64,000 bases of DNA from Trichuris trichiura. Its lineage: Eukaryota > Nematoda > Enoplea > Trichinellida > Trichuridae. Position numbers and translations under genes: made by a program. The stretch covers positions 930,001-994,000 of the forward strand of contig JBAJFE010000023.1 in assembly GCA_037903355.1 (NCBI GenBank), in the 5' to 3' direction. Below are positions 45,901-57,744 of this stretch, one piece after another (within the stretch, counting starts at the first letter, position 1; each line of letters opens with the position of its first letter). The notes under the pieces were generated by a model. It ran no database searches and was not told the origin of the DNA. It saw only the letters and a program-made list of their open reading frames with translations.

Positions 45901-48900
45901 CCTTATGCTTAGCCTTACACTTGGGCTTAGGCTTAGGCTTTGGCTTAAGCTTGGGCTTAGGCTTACGCGTGGACTTATGCTTACCCTTTGGCTTGGGCTT
46001 AGGCTTTGGGTTTGGCCGGCATGACATAGGGTAGCGCCGGACCGTGGGTGTTTGGCGATACGTAGTTTAGCGTCAGCCGATGGTACAAAGCTAATGGACT
46101 CGTGCCGAACACTTTAAGCTTTCCAAGCAACCTTGCGGAAGGAATATGGATGCGGTCACTGGTAAACAATAGCCGTTAAATGGGAATAGCAGGAGAAGTT
46201 TTGATCTACCATAGGTTAGCCTAAGGTTTGCACCATAAGGGTAATGTTGCTTTTCGGGAAGAAATAATATTGCACAATGGCGGAGTCCTATGAATACGAA
46301 ACGTCCTTGCAGTATAGCGAAAATATTTCGCAGTAGCGCCTACGACGTATTTTCTTTTCTATACAAATTAAGGTTATGGCTATCAACAGAGGAGTGAAGC
46401 GAAAAGTGTTGAAAAAGCAATTTACCGTTCCTCAAAGTTGGCTATCCGAATTTCTTGCCGAAACGGCGAAATTAATGGGAAAAAGCGGCTGCGGCGAGGC
46501 GAAAGCCTTTGTCGCCAAATGCAGCAAAGTTTGCTACACAAAAGTTGTTAGAGCTCGACTGGTCAACCGTTTATGGTTAGTGATCTGTCACTTATATTGT
46601 TACGTTTGTTACTATTGACCGCCGCCTTTCAGGAACAAAGCTTCAAAGAGGGCGCGAATCCACGCGGTTGATTGCTTTGCGACGAATTTGGAGTCTCTAT
46701 TGTTAACCGCGCCGGTGAAGGGTCACTGCATAATTGGTGTCGATCCAGGATTTGTGAACGGATGCAAATATGCAATGATCTCCGCTCAAGGTATGCAGCT
46801 ATCAGCTAGATTTTGAAGCAATAATTGTTACTTGTTGAGGCGATATTTTGGCCGCTGGCATTTTCTATTTGCCGGAAGTCAAAAATTCCCGTTTCCGTTC
46901 GGCCACTAACGAATTTTGCAATTTTGCCCTATCCCATCGATGCGACAGAATTGCCATAGGCAATGGTAAAGGTAGCAAAGAAACGGTAGCCTATTTGAGA
47001 TGCTTGATTCGCGACAAGCGTTTCAAAGATTTGGATATCCGATGGCGGTACGGAAACTTCCAATGCTTCCCGCCGCGCTTACGTGCTTGTTTGCAGAGTG
47101 GTAAATGAAACCGGCAGCTCCGTATACAGTATTTCACCAATGGCTGAGATTGAGATGCCCGAACTGTCGCCTAACCTGAGAAGCGCCGGTCGGATATCGT
47201 CTCGAAACAATTCAGCCAATTGCTGACTTTTCTTTTTGAACTTTCAGTATCGATTGCAAGACGCGTTCTCGATCCGCTATCCGAATATATAAAGATTGGG
47301 CCGGCTTCTCTCAGCGTTGGGATGTACCAGGTAAATTTGCATAAACTTCAAAAACATCACCCACGCGTTGTTGTTGTTGTTGTTATTTATCTCTTATTTT
47401 CATTTTAGCACGACATACCGTCGACGGTGCTTAAAACAACCGTCGATACGGTTGTTGAGCAGTGCGTCAGCTTTGTTGGCGTTGACGTAAACACGTGCTC
47501 GGTCGACTTGTTGGAGTATAAATTCTCTTGCTTTTCGTCGTCACATTTTTTAACCTGATCTGTTTCAGACACGTAACTGGTCTTAACAAGAAGACGGCTA
47601 CTGCTGTCTGCGAATTTCGCCGAAAAAATGGTATGGGTATTTTAAAAAATACTGTAAACGTACCGCGCGCCTTTTAAGGGCCCTTCGTTTGCCGTTTCCA
47701 ATTGAAATGCGTCAAAGGGCTGTCCGAACACGCTTTCAAGATGTGCTCTGGCTTTGTTCGAATACACGGTGCTAATTATTCCGGTTATGCTCAAAACTGA
47801 CTTGTTGCTTTTTTTATTTTTAAATTTCAGGCAAGCAGGACAATAGCACCGCTGCTTATCGCCCAAATCCGCTGGATGCCACAAGTATTCATCCCGAATC
47901 GTATCCCATTGTTGAGAGGTAAGTTCGCTTGTCATAGCGCATTGTTTATGCTAGTTTTTCTCTTTACTTCATGTATGTATCGGATGGTTGTAGGCGTTTA
48001 GGCGTTTTTATCTACCTTAATGCTAAAATTTGGCGTCAAAAGAAGGTGCTTCATGTTTTGACGCAAGCAGTTTACTAGTTGAAATGCCCGCTTTCAGGAC
48101 ATCATTCATCATTGGCTAAACCTAATGCAAATGTTCCAATTACGACAGTGATATTGCATCCCGCCTAATCATATCATGACCGTGGTATGATTGCAGTCAA
48201 ACTTTATGCGCTCAAGTCAAAAAATGATTTAATTTTCTCTCTATAGCAGTCCCGCGCGAAGCGTAGAGTTAGAGTAGGTGGCGCTCGTGTTGCTGCTTCT
48301 CTAGCCAATTGCAGCTTGAAGTCGACGAGGTCTTTTGTACTATCCATCCAACGGTTATAGTTTATATTGGCAACAGCGGCTGTACGTAACTTTATAAAGC
48401 AAAAACAGGATGCAACTAATAAGTTTGTTGTCCTCGGATGTATTCCAGAATTTTGCGTAAGCATTTGTAACTGCTCGGACGGGATCTTTTTTCAGCCTTT
48501 GACTGTACGAGTTGCAAGAGAACATACAATGCACAGGACGGCATAGTATTCATTGACAAAAAACCAACGTGACTATAAGCACGATGGCACTGTGGCGACA
48601 CGTGTTTCATGATACTAGCGCCACCTATCTATTGTCACATTGTTTGCTATAGCGTTTGTGTTGAACATTAATAACCATTACTCAATAAGTTCGCACATAA
48701 GTCAATAATTGACTTGTATGTCAACTCGTGAAGTAATTGTTTTGTTTTTTGTTTTCATGCTTTCCTGTTCGATATTTCTTGACTGGAAACGCAATTCATT
48801 GCGAATGCTGTTGCCAGTGAATTATTTACTCGCAATTGGTAGTACTGTATTGAGTATTATCTTTATTTTGCGTTGTTTTCAGTTTGCTGCAAGCAAAAAG

Positions 48901-49651
48901 CATGCGTCTTACGGATTTGTACGACGAACAGCGCAGGCGTTCGTTTGTTCAATGGCTGTCGGAACCGAATGAAGAGAAAATATCGTTAGTTACGAAACGC
49001 AACTGTTCGGTTGACGCTTCGCTGCAGTTTATTGCCGAAAGTTTGCGCAACTTCGGCGTCAGCGACGTTTTCTCTCGCTCGTGTACAACGCGGGAGATGC
49101 ACTCTTCTTTTCTAAGGGATAAATTACGTCGATTTGCATTTCAGCTTTCGACCTGCAAGCGTCGTTGGATGTCGGTACAATGTGTCAATTGAAGCCCGGA
49201 ACAGTGTTGCAGGGTACTGTAAAAAATGTGACGTCATTTGGTGTATTTGTGGACATTGGAGTTGAACGAGACGGATTGATACCTACGCGTTTGCTGCCTA
49301 CGCCTGTAACACTTCGGGTAATGTTTTTTTAAATTTGATTAAGACACGTAGGATTCAAAACTTGCTATACGGCTATCCTCTTCTCTAAAGCATCCGCTTT
49401 CAAACAGTTCACCCGTTTGAGCCATAAGTTGTAAGGGAATTGCCGCGAACAAAGTTGCTTCATTCAGCGCTTGCGGAAGTACAGTACTATACTATTTGAT
49501 CAATATTTGTTTACCATAGTTGTTTTTATATACTAGAGTTCCCGCAAAGTGTGTATCGATTATTTAGGTTGGAAATGAGGTGCGCGTTTCGGTGGGTCAA
49601 GTGGACATGGTCAAAAATCGTTTTGACTTAAGTCTCATAGAGCGCATTTGA
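42946..49651 (+). CDS. Tex-like S1 RNA-binding protein (SRBD1-like)
   Basis: Seventeen exons: 42946-43148, 43199-43316, 43369-43498, 43561-43660, 43751-43940, 46373-46575, 46633-46790, 46840-47047, 47097-47188, 47248-47330, 47409-47515, 47569-47630, 47679-47768, 47831-47918, 48883-49082, 49145-49317, 49568-49651; all phases agree and give 762 residues. Bacterial Tex/animal SRBD1 order is seen: Tex N-terminus ([15 protein letters not shown]), [20 protein letters not shown], the YqgF/RNase H-like segment with [15 protein letters not shown] (about 345-360), [40 protein letters not shown], helix-hairpin-helix [13 protein letters not shown] and [20 protein letters not shown], and a C-terminal S1 domain ([31 protein letters not shown]). 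The family binds nucleic acid; its animal role is poorly known. Intron 5 holds a 1.5-kb TTAGGC array. Further 5' coding exons cannot be excluded. Confidence 0.94.
44455..46020 (+). repeat. Large degenerate interstitial telomeric (TTAGGC) array with higher-order structure
   Basis: About 1.57 kb composed almost only of hexamers related to TTAGGC (TTAGGT, TTAAGC, TTGGGC and GGCTGA variants). A distinctive segment CTTTCGGTTGGGCTTATGCT occurs near 44837, 45255, 45370 and 45790, spaced about 418, 115 and 421 bases apart, so the array evolved by unequal duplication of blocks. TTAGGC is the nematode telomere repeat. It lies wholly in intron 5 (43941-46372) of the Tex/SRBD1-like gene, on the coding strand. 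Long open frames encoding Lys-Pro or Leu-Arg-Gly-Leu dipeptides arise from the hexamer and are not genes. Confidence 0.95.
48264..48619. mobile_element. Candidate miniature inverted-repeat element in intron 14
   Basis: TAGGTGGCGCT near 48271 and its reverse complement AGCGCCACCTA near 48607 bound about 345 bp inside the 964-bp intron between exons 47831-47918 and 48883-49082. AGCGCCACCTATTG also occurs alone near 5690. A target-site duplication is not clear. Confidence 0.35.
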
Positions 49652-50149
49652 CTTTCGATACAATATGACAAGGTAAGAAGAGGCAAAACATTGTCAGCTA
49701 TTAACTATGGGCGCCTTTGTTTTGCTTAGCCTTTGTATTAATAAAAACTTGTAACATACTGGTTCATTTTGTAGCATTTTATTGTAATTAGAAAAATAAG
49801 CTTGTTTTGTCACGCTACAAAACATCGTTTTCTTGTTACTGGTTCGGTTGTAATAGAATAATATCCGACAGCAGAGTATGAGCATTACCAGCTGCCTTAT
49901 TGTTCATTTTTGGAATTTATACAGAAGTTACTGTAGCTACATTTGTAAATGGTAGCAGATATGAGGACTTACCTTCTTTCTCAAAAGTTAATACGGAAAA
50001 GAAAAGTTCCACTTAGCAGATAAGCCAAGGAAGTAATTTTTAGCCCGTTTGCTTGATGATATGAGCGCCTGTTTATTCTCTTTGACGCGTAGCAGCATAG
50101 CTCATTCAGGATTGCACAATTTTAATGAGCAAAATTTTGAATATTGCCA
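49652..50149. other. 3' flank of the Tex/SRBD1-like gene
   Basis: Probable 3' untranslated and intergenic DNA; an AATAAA lies near 49738. No further gene seen. Confidence 0.5.
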
Positions 50150-50467
50150 ATGCCGAATGGTGAAATACTGCCTGTTGACATTGATCAGAGCAGTGTGCAG
50201 GTGTTTACAGGCCATGGACAAAATGCCTCTTCATCAATGGATGAAGAACTTTCTTGGCTCGTCGATGCAGCCGTCATGCCGTCGTTGCTATTTTCTTCCG
50301 CTGATTTTTCAGCCGCTTGTTCTGCGCGAAATGCTAAATATGGTAATTTAACAAAACAGTACGATCAGGTGATTCGTAGTCAGTACGCCCTTAACATACG
50401 CTGTATGTCAGCAGCTTCAGACTCAGACTCTTTGGCAGCGTCTGATCACTCTGACATGTGTGGTTAA
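50150..50467 (+). CDS. Unrecognised small acidic/Ser-rich protein
   Basis: An ATG-started frame of 105 residues: MPNGEILPVDIDQSSVQVFT, then SSMDEELSWLVDAAVMPSLL, NLTKQYDQVIRSQYALNIRC and a Ser/Asp-rich end (SDSDSLAASDHSDMCG). The composition is protein-like, with acidic residues and balanced codons, and there is no signal peptide. It could be a single-exon gene or the terminal exon of a longer one, since an in-frame stop lies just before the ATG. I do not recognise the family. Confidence 0.45.
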   Translation: MPNGEILPVDIDQSSVQVFTGHGQNASSSMDEELSWLVDAAVMPSLLFSSADFSAACSARNAKYGNLTKQYDQVIRSQYALNIRCMSAASDSDSLAASDHSDMCG

Positions 50468-50714
50468 CAAAGGGAATTCCTTATAAGAATATGCTTTCGA
50501 AGCATTTGAAATGTATTGCTTATTTTTTGGAAAGTGAAGCCAGAAACTCATTAGCATGACCATCTTACGCGGGAAGAAATGAGGTCATATTGTTATTTTG
50601 AAAAAGCTGACGAACCGTCAAGCATAGCGGATGGAGAAATCACATAAGCGATGAAGAATGAGACTTAGGGAAAGCATACTTTTATGCTGACTACTTGGCA
50701 AGTGATCAACTTAC

Positions 50715-50991
50715 ACAAAATGTTCTGATATTTTGGATTATCGCGCATGACGTTCTCCAAATGTTCCAACGTTAAAACATTACTTCCCGGCGGCATGTGA
50801 TCGATCGTTTCCTTGACCAAATCTTTGATGAAAAGCTCCTACAACAATCGGCACAATTTAAAGTGATTGTCAATTGAAAGAGAACGCCTTGCCGCGCTTA
50901 TTCGCATAGCTTCAACGGCGTCGGCGCTGATGCGATCGACGCACGAACCGTGTTTCATGATTTCCTTCACTTTTCTCGTCGAAATCGCCAT
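50715..50991 (-). CDS. Histone-fold protein (NC2 alpha/CHRAC/POLE4-like), 3' end not found
   Basis: Two exons: 50991-50893 (MAISTRKVKEIMKHGSCVDR, ISADAVEAMRISA) and 50838-50715 (ELFIKDLVKETIDHMPPGSN, VLTLEHLENVMRDNPKYQNI). Together they form helix 1, the long helix 2 and helix 3 of an H2A/NF-YC-type histone fold (RKVKEIMK; AELFIKDLV; LEHLENVM). Members pair with a second histone-fold subunit in transcription repression (NC2), chromatin remodelling (CHRAC) or DNA polymerase epsilon; I cannot tell which. The intron between the exons starts with GCAAGG, a GC-AG donor, the only one I needed in the window. The second exon ends at T|GTAAGT in phase 1, so at least one 3' exon is missing. Confidence 0.75.
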
Positions 50992-52355
50992 CTTGCCAAC
51001 GTTTTCACAACCGGTAAGCAACTTTCTACCGTACCCTCGTGTACTTCTGTAAACTGCCTGACAACTCTTATTTTTTGATATTCAAGTACATATCTTCGTT
51101 TACCAATGGAGTTGTAAGGAAATTTGTTTTTCAGCAAAACATACTTTAAACAGTGCGCAGCGGAAAAATTATTTCGAATAGGTTTTCTTGATTGCCCGTC
51201 AGCAATAATATGCGCTAGTTAGTTAAAAGCAGGTCCCTGATTGGTTGCAAATTGGACCCTCAATCTCAACGGCGGTCTAATGGTTTTCGTACTACCAAAT
51301 TCGTCCGCTCCCGAAACGTTTCGCAAAAAAAGCAGGTTTTTTTCTCCTTTTTTGCCAAAATTATACGGTAGTTTTATACATTACGTTGAGGACACTTTTG
51401 TAACCGCACAAGCCGCGGTAAGGAAAATATTTGATACGATTAAGACTCGGCGAACATCGCTTACTCGTTGCTTTGCGCCGCGGGCGAAATAGCTTACGAT
51501 TTAGCATTATTTGTCTTCGGCTTTAATTAGCAATGAAGGAATAAGTTCCCTCTACTAACCTGCGAATCAGAAGTGCCGAATATCACGCGAACGTTAAAAG
51601 TACAGCAGCAACTGCTCGCTACACGTGATAATCACGTGCCTGGAAAGCGTATTTCCAAATTTGAACATACTCAAAAGTGAGCCATCGATTTTTTTTTGGA
51701 TCAAACCCAGCTAACATCTACAACAATTGTACCTGTAAGCTATCGGAACGTTGGCGGATAGTATTGAGTGGAAATTCTCTCAAAGCTTTTATTACTTCTT
51801 AGGTATGAGGCTTTGAACATCCAATTGGAGCCAGTGGAAGTCGTAAGACCGAAAAGCAGAAAATCCCGAATAGGCTCAAATTTCTCGTTTTTACCTATTG
51901 TCGAAAGGGAGAAAGTATCTCAATGGTCGGAACCTTTGCGGCGGTTCAATTGCCGAAAGGGCAAGTAGCCAAATAGAAAGGCATCCTGACAGAGCCATAA
52001 TCCTGAAAAAGTCAAACTTCAACTGCGGAAGCCCGAATGAGCAAACGTTTGCTTTAAATAGGAGGCATATCTTCCGACTATGAGGAAATCATCGTACTTG
52101 CTACCTCTGTGAACGAGCTTCAATGCTTATTAATCCTCCTTATTTCTTCCCTCTAAGCCGTGCCTGAAATTTGACTTTCGGGATTCCGAGTCCTCCTATT
52201 CGACAATTAAGCCTTTGCGAAAGTTCCGAACGTTAGGGGACTTTTCCAATTGGACAACATGCATATTCGGCATTTAAACTTACCATTCTTACCTTCCAAT
52301 CCCGAATTTCGCATATTCACTTTGCGCGCGGGCGCTAGGCTTCGGCAAATTTTTA

Positions 52356-52410
52356 TAGGTTAGGTTCCACTTTAAAAAAAAATAGGTTAGGTTCCACTTT
52401 AAAAAAAAAA
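52356..52410. repeat. 27-bp tandem repeat, two copies
   Basis: TAGGTTAGGTTCCACTTT followed by a run of A occurs twice in direct orientation at 52356 and 52383. Confidence 0.9.
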
Positions 52411-53033
52411 GCAATACCGAACCGTCAGAACTTGAGAAGACGTATTGGTGCTTCTGTTAATTGATTTCCAAGTTATTCAAATAACGATGGTTCTGACTGC
52501 ACCTTAGCACATTGCCACAACCAAACTTGAACACTATGACTTGAATAAAACTAATGGGTATACTATAAAATGCAAATTCGTAAACTGGCTAATTTTACGC
52601 TCCAATGGCTCTACTTCGTAACTGTATTGTAACTGCCCATCGCTGACGTAATCATACGACGTTTTTCCATAGTTTTTTTTAAAAAAATATATGCATATTG
52701 TATTGTTTGGCAAATTGATAAGAACCCCATTTACTCAATCATGCGTCCACTTGAAGCAGCAGACAACAAGATGGAAATGACGCGTCGAAAAGAGAATAGG
52801 GCAAAAAAGAAGACGGCAACAGCTGTCGAATGGCACCGGTGTTCATCGTCCACACGATGAGCTAAGATGATGATGATGATGATGACAAAAGAAAGAACGG
52901 AAGAAATGTTATGTTGACAACGAGCTCCAACGACAATTCATTCACCAGTGCATCGCCAGCGTTCCGCTGACTCACTTGATACATAAACAAATTAATAATA
53001 ATATAAATAAATATCTCTTTTTCTCGCCCTCTT

Positions 53034-53084
53034 TCTATATATATATATATAAATGTATAGTGTATATATATATATATATACATA
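53034..53084. repeat. TA microsatellite
   Basis: Two (TA)n runs, TATATATATATATATA near 53036 and TATATATATATATATATA near 53063, separated by AATGTATAGTG. Confidence 0.9.
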
Positions 53085-53229
53085 GAAGGAACGCATTGAC
53101 GGGATAAACAATCGACATGAGAGGAAAAAAGGCTGATTAGGTGCACCGACTTAGGCTGCTTTAAAAAAAATGGACGAACAAAATAGGACAACTTCGGCTT
53201 CGTCGTTAAACTCCGCCTAAAACATTGCT

Positions 53230-56200
53230 CTAACCATTTCGATGGTTCAGCAGGTATTCCACTGCAGCGCTTACGTCACCAGACGTCATTAACAATGCTG
53301 CAAATAAATGAATGAAATTGTACAACGCTTCTTCGGTGTTTGTATGACCATTTTTTACCTTGCACATTGGCCTGATGATTGACAAAGCCCATTGAACGCA
53401 GTTGACCCAATTGTTCGGAAAAGAGAACTTCCGGATCGCCTCCGCCAGTCGGCTGCTGCTGTTGTTGTTGTTGCTGCTGCGCATATTCTTTTTTTCGCAT
53501 TTATATAACATTATTGTTTGCTACTTACCGTAGGCGGGTGGGCGGTATTCAAATTGGCCAACTGACGCAACATCTGACCCAAATAGTTCCTTGCATTGGC
53601 ACTGATCGCCGCTGGGTTACCGTCTGCTTCGCCAGAGGGCGCTCTGCTCGTTGTCCCATCAGCTCTGGGCGAAACAAAATATATATAAGCAAACAAAAAG
53701 ACCACATATGCAACATCATACTCAAACACTGACGGCATTTCGCGCATCAAAATATGAATTCCCTGTAGTATATGCCATAGTCCGGCGAATACCGCTGGTT
53801 GCTGCAATCCGTCGCCAAGTTTGCGCAACTCTTCCCTCTAAACATTTCAAACAATCCAACACCAACCGCAAAACGCAATTCCTATGCTAACTTAAAGTTT
53901 ACCGCTGCAATCAATGGTCTTAAAGCACAGTCATACAAGACAGACGCGCAAAATATTAAGAAAACAAAAAAAAGACATCAAGTAATCTACGGACGCGTTC
54001 GGGCGTTAAAGTCGGAGGGAGAACGTGGTCTTTACTCGTGGGATTGATAGACTAATAATTACTCCGCTAAATTACCCGCTGAAAATATTCTCCTTAAGCT
54101 ATTGTCTCCTCAGCATGCTAATGTTGGGAAGGCAGATGAAGTTTTTACTTTTCTTTTAGTTCTTATTAGGCTGCAGAGGAAATCCTCAAGCTAAGAAAGG
54201 TTGACGATTAAAAAAAACAAATTATCAAGACAACCGCCTTACAAAAAAGCGCCGCTTTCAAAGTTGACCGCTGCTAAAGCGATCATCTTTTGCGATCCGA
54301 CGCGCAATACTTTGCATTTAACAAAACACAAATAGGCTTTCTATTAACTAACAAATAGGGGGAAAAGTTTTTTTAAAAACTGAGAAATATTGTACCTACA
54401 AAATGACGTAATGATTTTCAGGTCTTACCTCTTTGAATACTGTCGCCAAGCGTTCCTGCATGGTTGTATCGTCGGGATCCGAAAGTGGCTCGTGCGAAGT
54501 GCTATGTATGAGCTTAAAAAAGAAACAAAAAAAAACAAACGCTGCTCAAACGCGGAGACTCTTCTTACCTTTTTGCGCAACTCGCCATTTAAGGCCATAC
54601 GATGGAATAGTTCGCGGAATCGGCGATTACGCAGAAGAGTTTCCAGCAAAGTAACGTTTTCGTAACCCTGAGCAACAGCCGACGTCGTTGAATCGGTTTT
54701 GCCTGGAAGAAATTTTAAAATTTAAATAAATAAAAAAACACTAGGCAAAAGCTTTTTTTTTTATAGCCAGTTATGTACCACTGTCCAATGAAGAACTGTC
54801 CGCGAAAGGCGCATTCTGAACAGCGCGTTCATTGCGAGGCGCCCATGGATTCGGCAGCGGAGTACGGTTCTCCCTTCCGGCAAGAGAAACGTTCTCCCCT
54901 GAAAACAATAGAAAAGCGTAGCAATTCCTTATAAGGACCGATCGAATCGTTTTGCAAAACCTTGATTGTCGGAAGCCAATGAAGCAAACGGATTTGGGGC
55001 GCCAAATTGATCGCGCGTAGCATTCATCATTGGCTCTTGGATTTCTTGATACATACGCTGCAGAGTGGCCATACCGCCGGGCATACTCTGTAAATATAAG
55101 CTTAAACAATCGGCGGTATAACATTATTCGTCAATTTTACTTCAATATTGCTGACCAGACGATCGTGGTTGCGCATAAGCTCTTGAAATGCCGCCGGATT
55201 GCGTACCAGGTTCATTGTCTAAAAAAATGTATACCATTTTTAAAACTGTAGCGACATGGTGACATTACAACCTCGCGGTAAAGCTCGGGATTGTTTAGCA
55301 GAAAACCCAAGTCGGGATTTTGCTGAAAAAATTTTAAAAAAACGTATAAAAATACACGAACGATGGAAAGCTTCAAAGGTGCACCTCAATTATTCTCTGA
55401 ACCTGCGGGTTGGAAAGCAGCATGTTACGAATTGTCTCCGGTTGGTTAAACAAGTTTCGCATGAATGAATTTTCAAGAAGTTCCTGCAAGTTCGGCGCCT
55501 CCTGACCCTACAAAGAAAAAAAAACAATCAATAAGCAACCGTATACCGTAATAGTATTCGCAGGTAGCCTACATCGCCTTGACGTTGCATGAGTTCATTC
55601 AAGTTTTCGAACGCTTGGAAAGGAACTGAAACATTTATTCAAATTTAAACATCGCATGCTAAAAAGCGGTTTACGACGTGAGCGCCTTACTCATGAAGAA
55701 GGGAAGGAAAGACTCCATATTTTGTGGTTGTTGCTGCTGAGCTTGGTGCTGCTGCTGCTGCGGTTGCGCAGGCGGATTTTGATCCTCTCTAGTTTGACCT
55801 TCATCCTAAAAACATCGTCCGATCACCAAACGAAACAGAGAGAAATAGCTAAGCTATATACGGTGGCTGCAGGTTCCGAACTATTTTCCGCAGGAGCTTC
55901 CGGCTTCTGTAATTTTACAACAATCACATACGCGAGCTATAGAAACGGATATTTACCGGAAACACTTGTCTGATGACCATGTGAATAGTTATCCCCTCAG
56001 TAATGCCTAAAAATCAAAATTTCAGCTTGCGGTAGCACAAGCGAGAAATATGAGTAATTATAAGGAAGAAAAGATATTGTACTTCGACTGTCTGCCTACT
56101 TAAAAGCATAAAATTCTAAAATCCTATCAAATAAGAGCAAACAAAAGTGAGAACGTTGAAATCATCAAAGTACTACTACCTTCGAGATAATTAAGTACTA

Positions 56201-56467
56201 TAATTAGCATACCGTAACGCTAGATGCATATTAAAAGCGCATACCTTTTCCGGACAACGCCTCTTCGTCTTTTAATATGCTGCCAGAAAATATCAAGCAA
56301 ATACGGTCCCGAGGATGCGCATGTCGCTCCACGATCAAATCCTTCAGCTAAACGTCCGCGGGTGAATTGGCAATCGAAAGGCGCAACGAACTCACATCTC
56401 CCACGGTTGCTTCGTCGTCAACGGTGTATTCTTGCATGCCATCCCCGCTCTTCACTTTGATTTTCAT
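53230..56467 (-). CDS. ubql-1: Ubiquilin
   Basis: Seventeen exons, 5' to 3': 56467-56396, 56347-56245, 56006-55957, 55906-55862, 55805-55691, 55625-55573, 55507-55385, 55322-55272, 55218-55141, 55087-54961, 54898-54779, 54702-54569, 54512-54429, 53837-53722, 53664-53529, 53476-53359, 53297-53230; all in phase, 530 residues. An N-terminal ubiquitin-like domain ([20 protein letters not shown] to [15 protein letters not shown], about 1-75) is followed by a Gln-rich linker, STI1-type repeats ([40 protein letters not shown]), the family block [20 protein letters not shown] with [17 protein letters not shown], and a C-terminal UBA domain ([34 protein letters not shown]). Ubiquilins shuttle ubiquitinated or misfolded membrane-protein clients to the proteasome. 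The exon beginning in the CAG run (53476) has a weak acceptor. Confidence 0.96.
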
Positions 56468-57557
56468 TGCCGACACCGATTTGCGCGCAATAATGGACCA
56501 ACTAAAAAACGCAAAAAGAACATGCAGCCAGGGCAGGTTTAACGCCAAAGAGGAAGGCCAATGCGCGGCTATTAAGCAAAAAGAGCAAACAAAATGATGA
56601 ATGAAACAATTGGCGACAGCCAACTTGGTCCGATCAACCGCAAGGACGTCATCGAGAAAGGAGCGACTAATACTGCGTAGTACAGTAATTTAAACTGTGC
56701 GCAGGTAAGTATCTTAAAGTGAGTAGCGCTGCCCACTTTTGCCGGTGGGTCGTTGGCCAACGCGAAAATTGCATTGCAAATTGCACAAACATTGCGCGAA
56801 CGCAAATGAATCAACGCCAAAGTATACAACCGCCCGTGGCGCCCTGTAATTTTTGCTTGCACGAACCAGAGCATTTCTTTCGAACGAAAAGCCAGCGATG
56901 CCGTGTAGCGCAAAACCTACATGTGTTATTTTGTTTCGTTTGTTTTTTTAAGTTTTATTTACTAAAAAAGTATGAGCCGGAATTGTCAGCGACTTTTGCG
57001 ATTCGCTGCGTAAGGAAAACTAAAGAATACTTAAAGCCCTATGAAAAATTTGCGCCGACGAAATCGCTTAGCTGCCGTTCGTTTTGTTACAATCTCTTAA
57101 AGAGTCAGCAGGATGGGAAATGTGACGCACAAGTTGAATTGTACCTACTTTTCACTTATTGGTCTTTTGGCATAGCGTTTTTAAGCTTTTTCCAATTTCC
57201 TACGATTTAAGGTAGCTCGTTGTTGCTAAGTGAAAACTTTAGATGACAATTAGCGTATTTTAAATAAACGCAATGTTTTCAACACCTTCTATAGCGGTTT
57301 AGGCGAAGTTTATCTTTCGAAAACCGACAGTATGCTACTAGCTGGATTATTCACTTTCGTGTAATTCAGTCAAGCAGCAAACCAAAGAAATTTGCTGTAT
57401 ATATGTATTTTGACTTCGGTTAAGCTAATTACGGCACGATTTGTTGGCTTAGGCTTTTCACTGACGCCTAAGGCGGGAGGGGGTTGTTGCCAAGGCAGAA
57501 CAGTCTATATCTGACCCTATTTGTACTTCCGTTTTTGCAAAAACTTTGAATTAAAAT
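56468..57557. other. Upstream of ubiquilin; unassigned open frame
   Basis: No recognised gene. A plus-strand frame from an ATG at 56806 runs to a stop at 57210 and begins MNQRQSIQPPVAPCNFCLHE, with further Cys residues and a hydrophobic end; the minus strand is also open over 56572-56913. Neither shows a domain. The region probably contains the ubiquilin promoter. Confidence 0.4.
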
Positions 57558-57635
57558 GATTCGAAGAGTTCATATTGAAAGTATCTTTATTACGGATTCT
57601 CCCGTTGAGACGTAAAATAAAAAAATTTTTTCTTT

Positions 57636-57673
57636 CCGGAGCTTTCGGGTCTTTCGCGACCCGTCTTCAGCGG
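57636..57673 (-). ncRNA. Hammerhead motif, left arm of element B
   Basis: Minus strand: CCG, CTGAAGA (57670-57664), stem II CGGGTC/GACCCG with loop GCGAAA, GAAA, GCTC, CGG. Confidence 0.72.
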
Positions 57674-57706
57674 TAAGATTATGTATGATTTTGACACATA
57701 ATCTCA

Positions 57707-57744
57707 CCGCTGAAGACGGGTCGCGAAAGACCCGAAAGCTCCGG
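57707..57744 (+). ncRNA. Hammerhead motif, right arm of element B
   Basis: Plus strand: CCG, CTGAAGA (57710-57716), stem II CGGGTC/GACCCG, GAAA (57734-57737), GCTC, CGG. Perfect core with six-pair stem II. Confidence 0.72.

Larger units (their letters stand above)
50992..53229. other. Intergenic region between histone-fold and ubiquilin genes
   Basis: No gene recognised. Contains a two-copy 27-bp repeat (52356-52410), a GATGATGATG run near 52866 and a TA-rich microsatellite near 53035-53085. The last few hundred bases probably hold the ubiquilin 3' untranslated region (minus strand). Confidence 0.5.

Noticed and set aside
44532..46027. Long open frames of Lys-Pro repeats (minus strand) and Leu/Arg/Gly-rich repeats (plus strand)
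   Set aside because: They are the direct translation of a six-base TTAGGC repeat, which is a multiple of three and has open frames on both strands. They lie in an intron and show no other coding sign.
51241..51492. Plus-strand frame between the histone-fold and ubiquilin genes
   Set aside because: Unsupported by domains or splice sites; low-information composition.
56719..57210. 163-codon plus-strand frame upstream of ubiquilin
   Set aside because: No domain, changing composition along its length and an AT-rich hydrophobic end; more likely chance than a gene.
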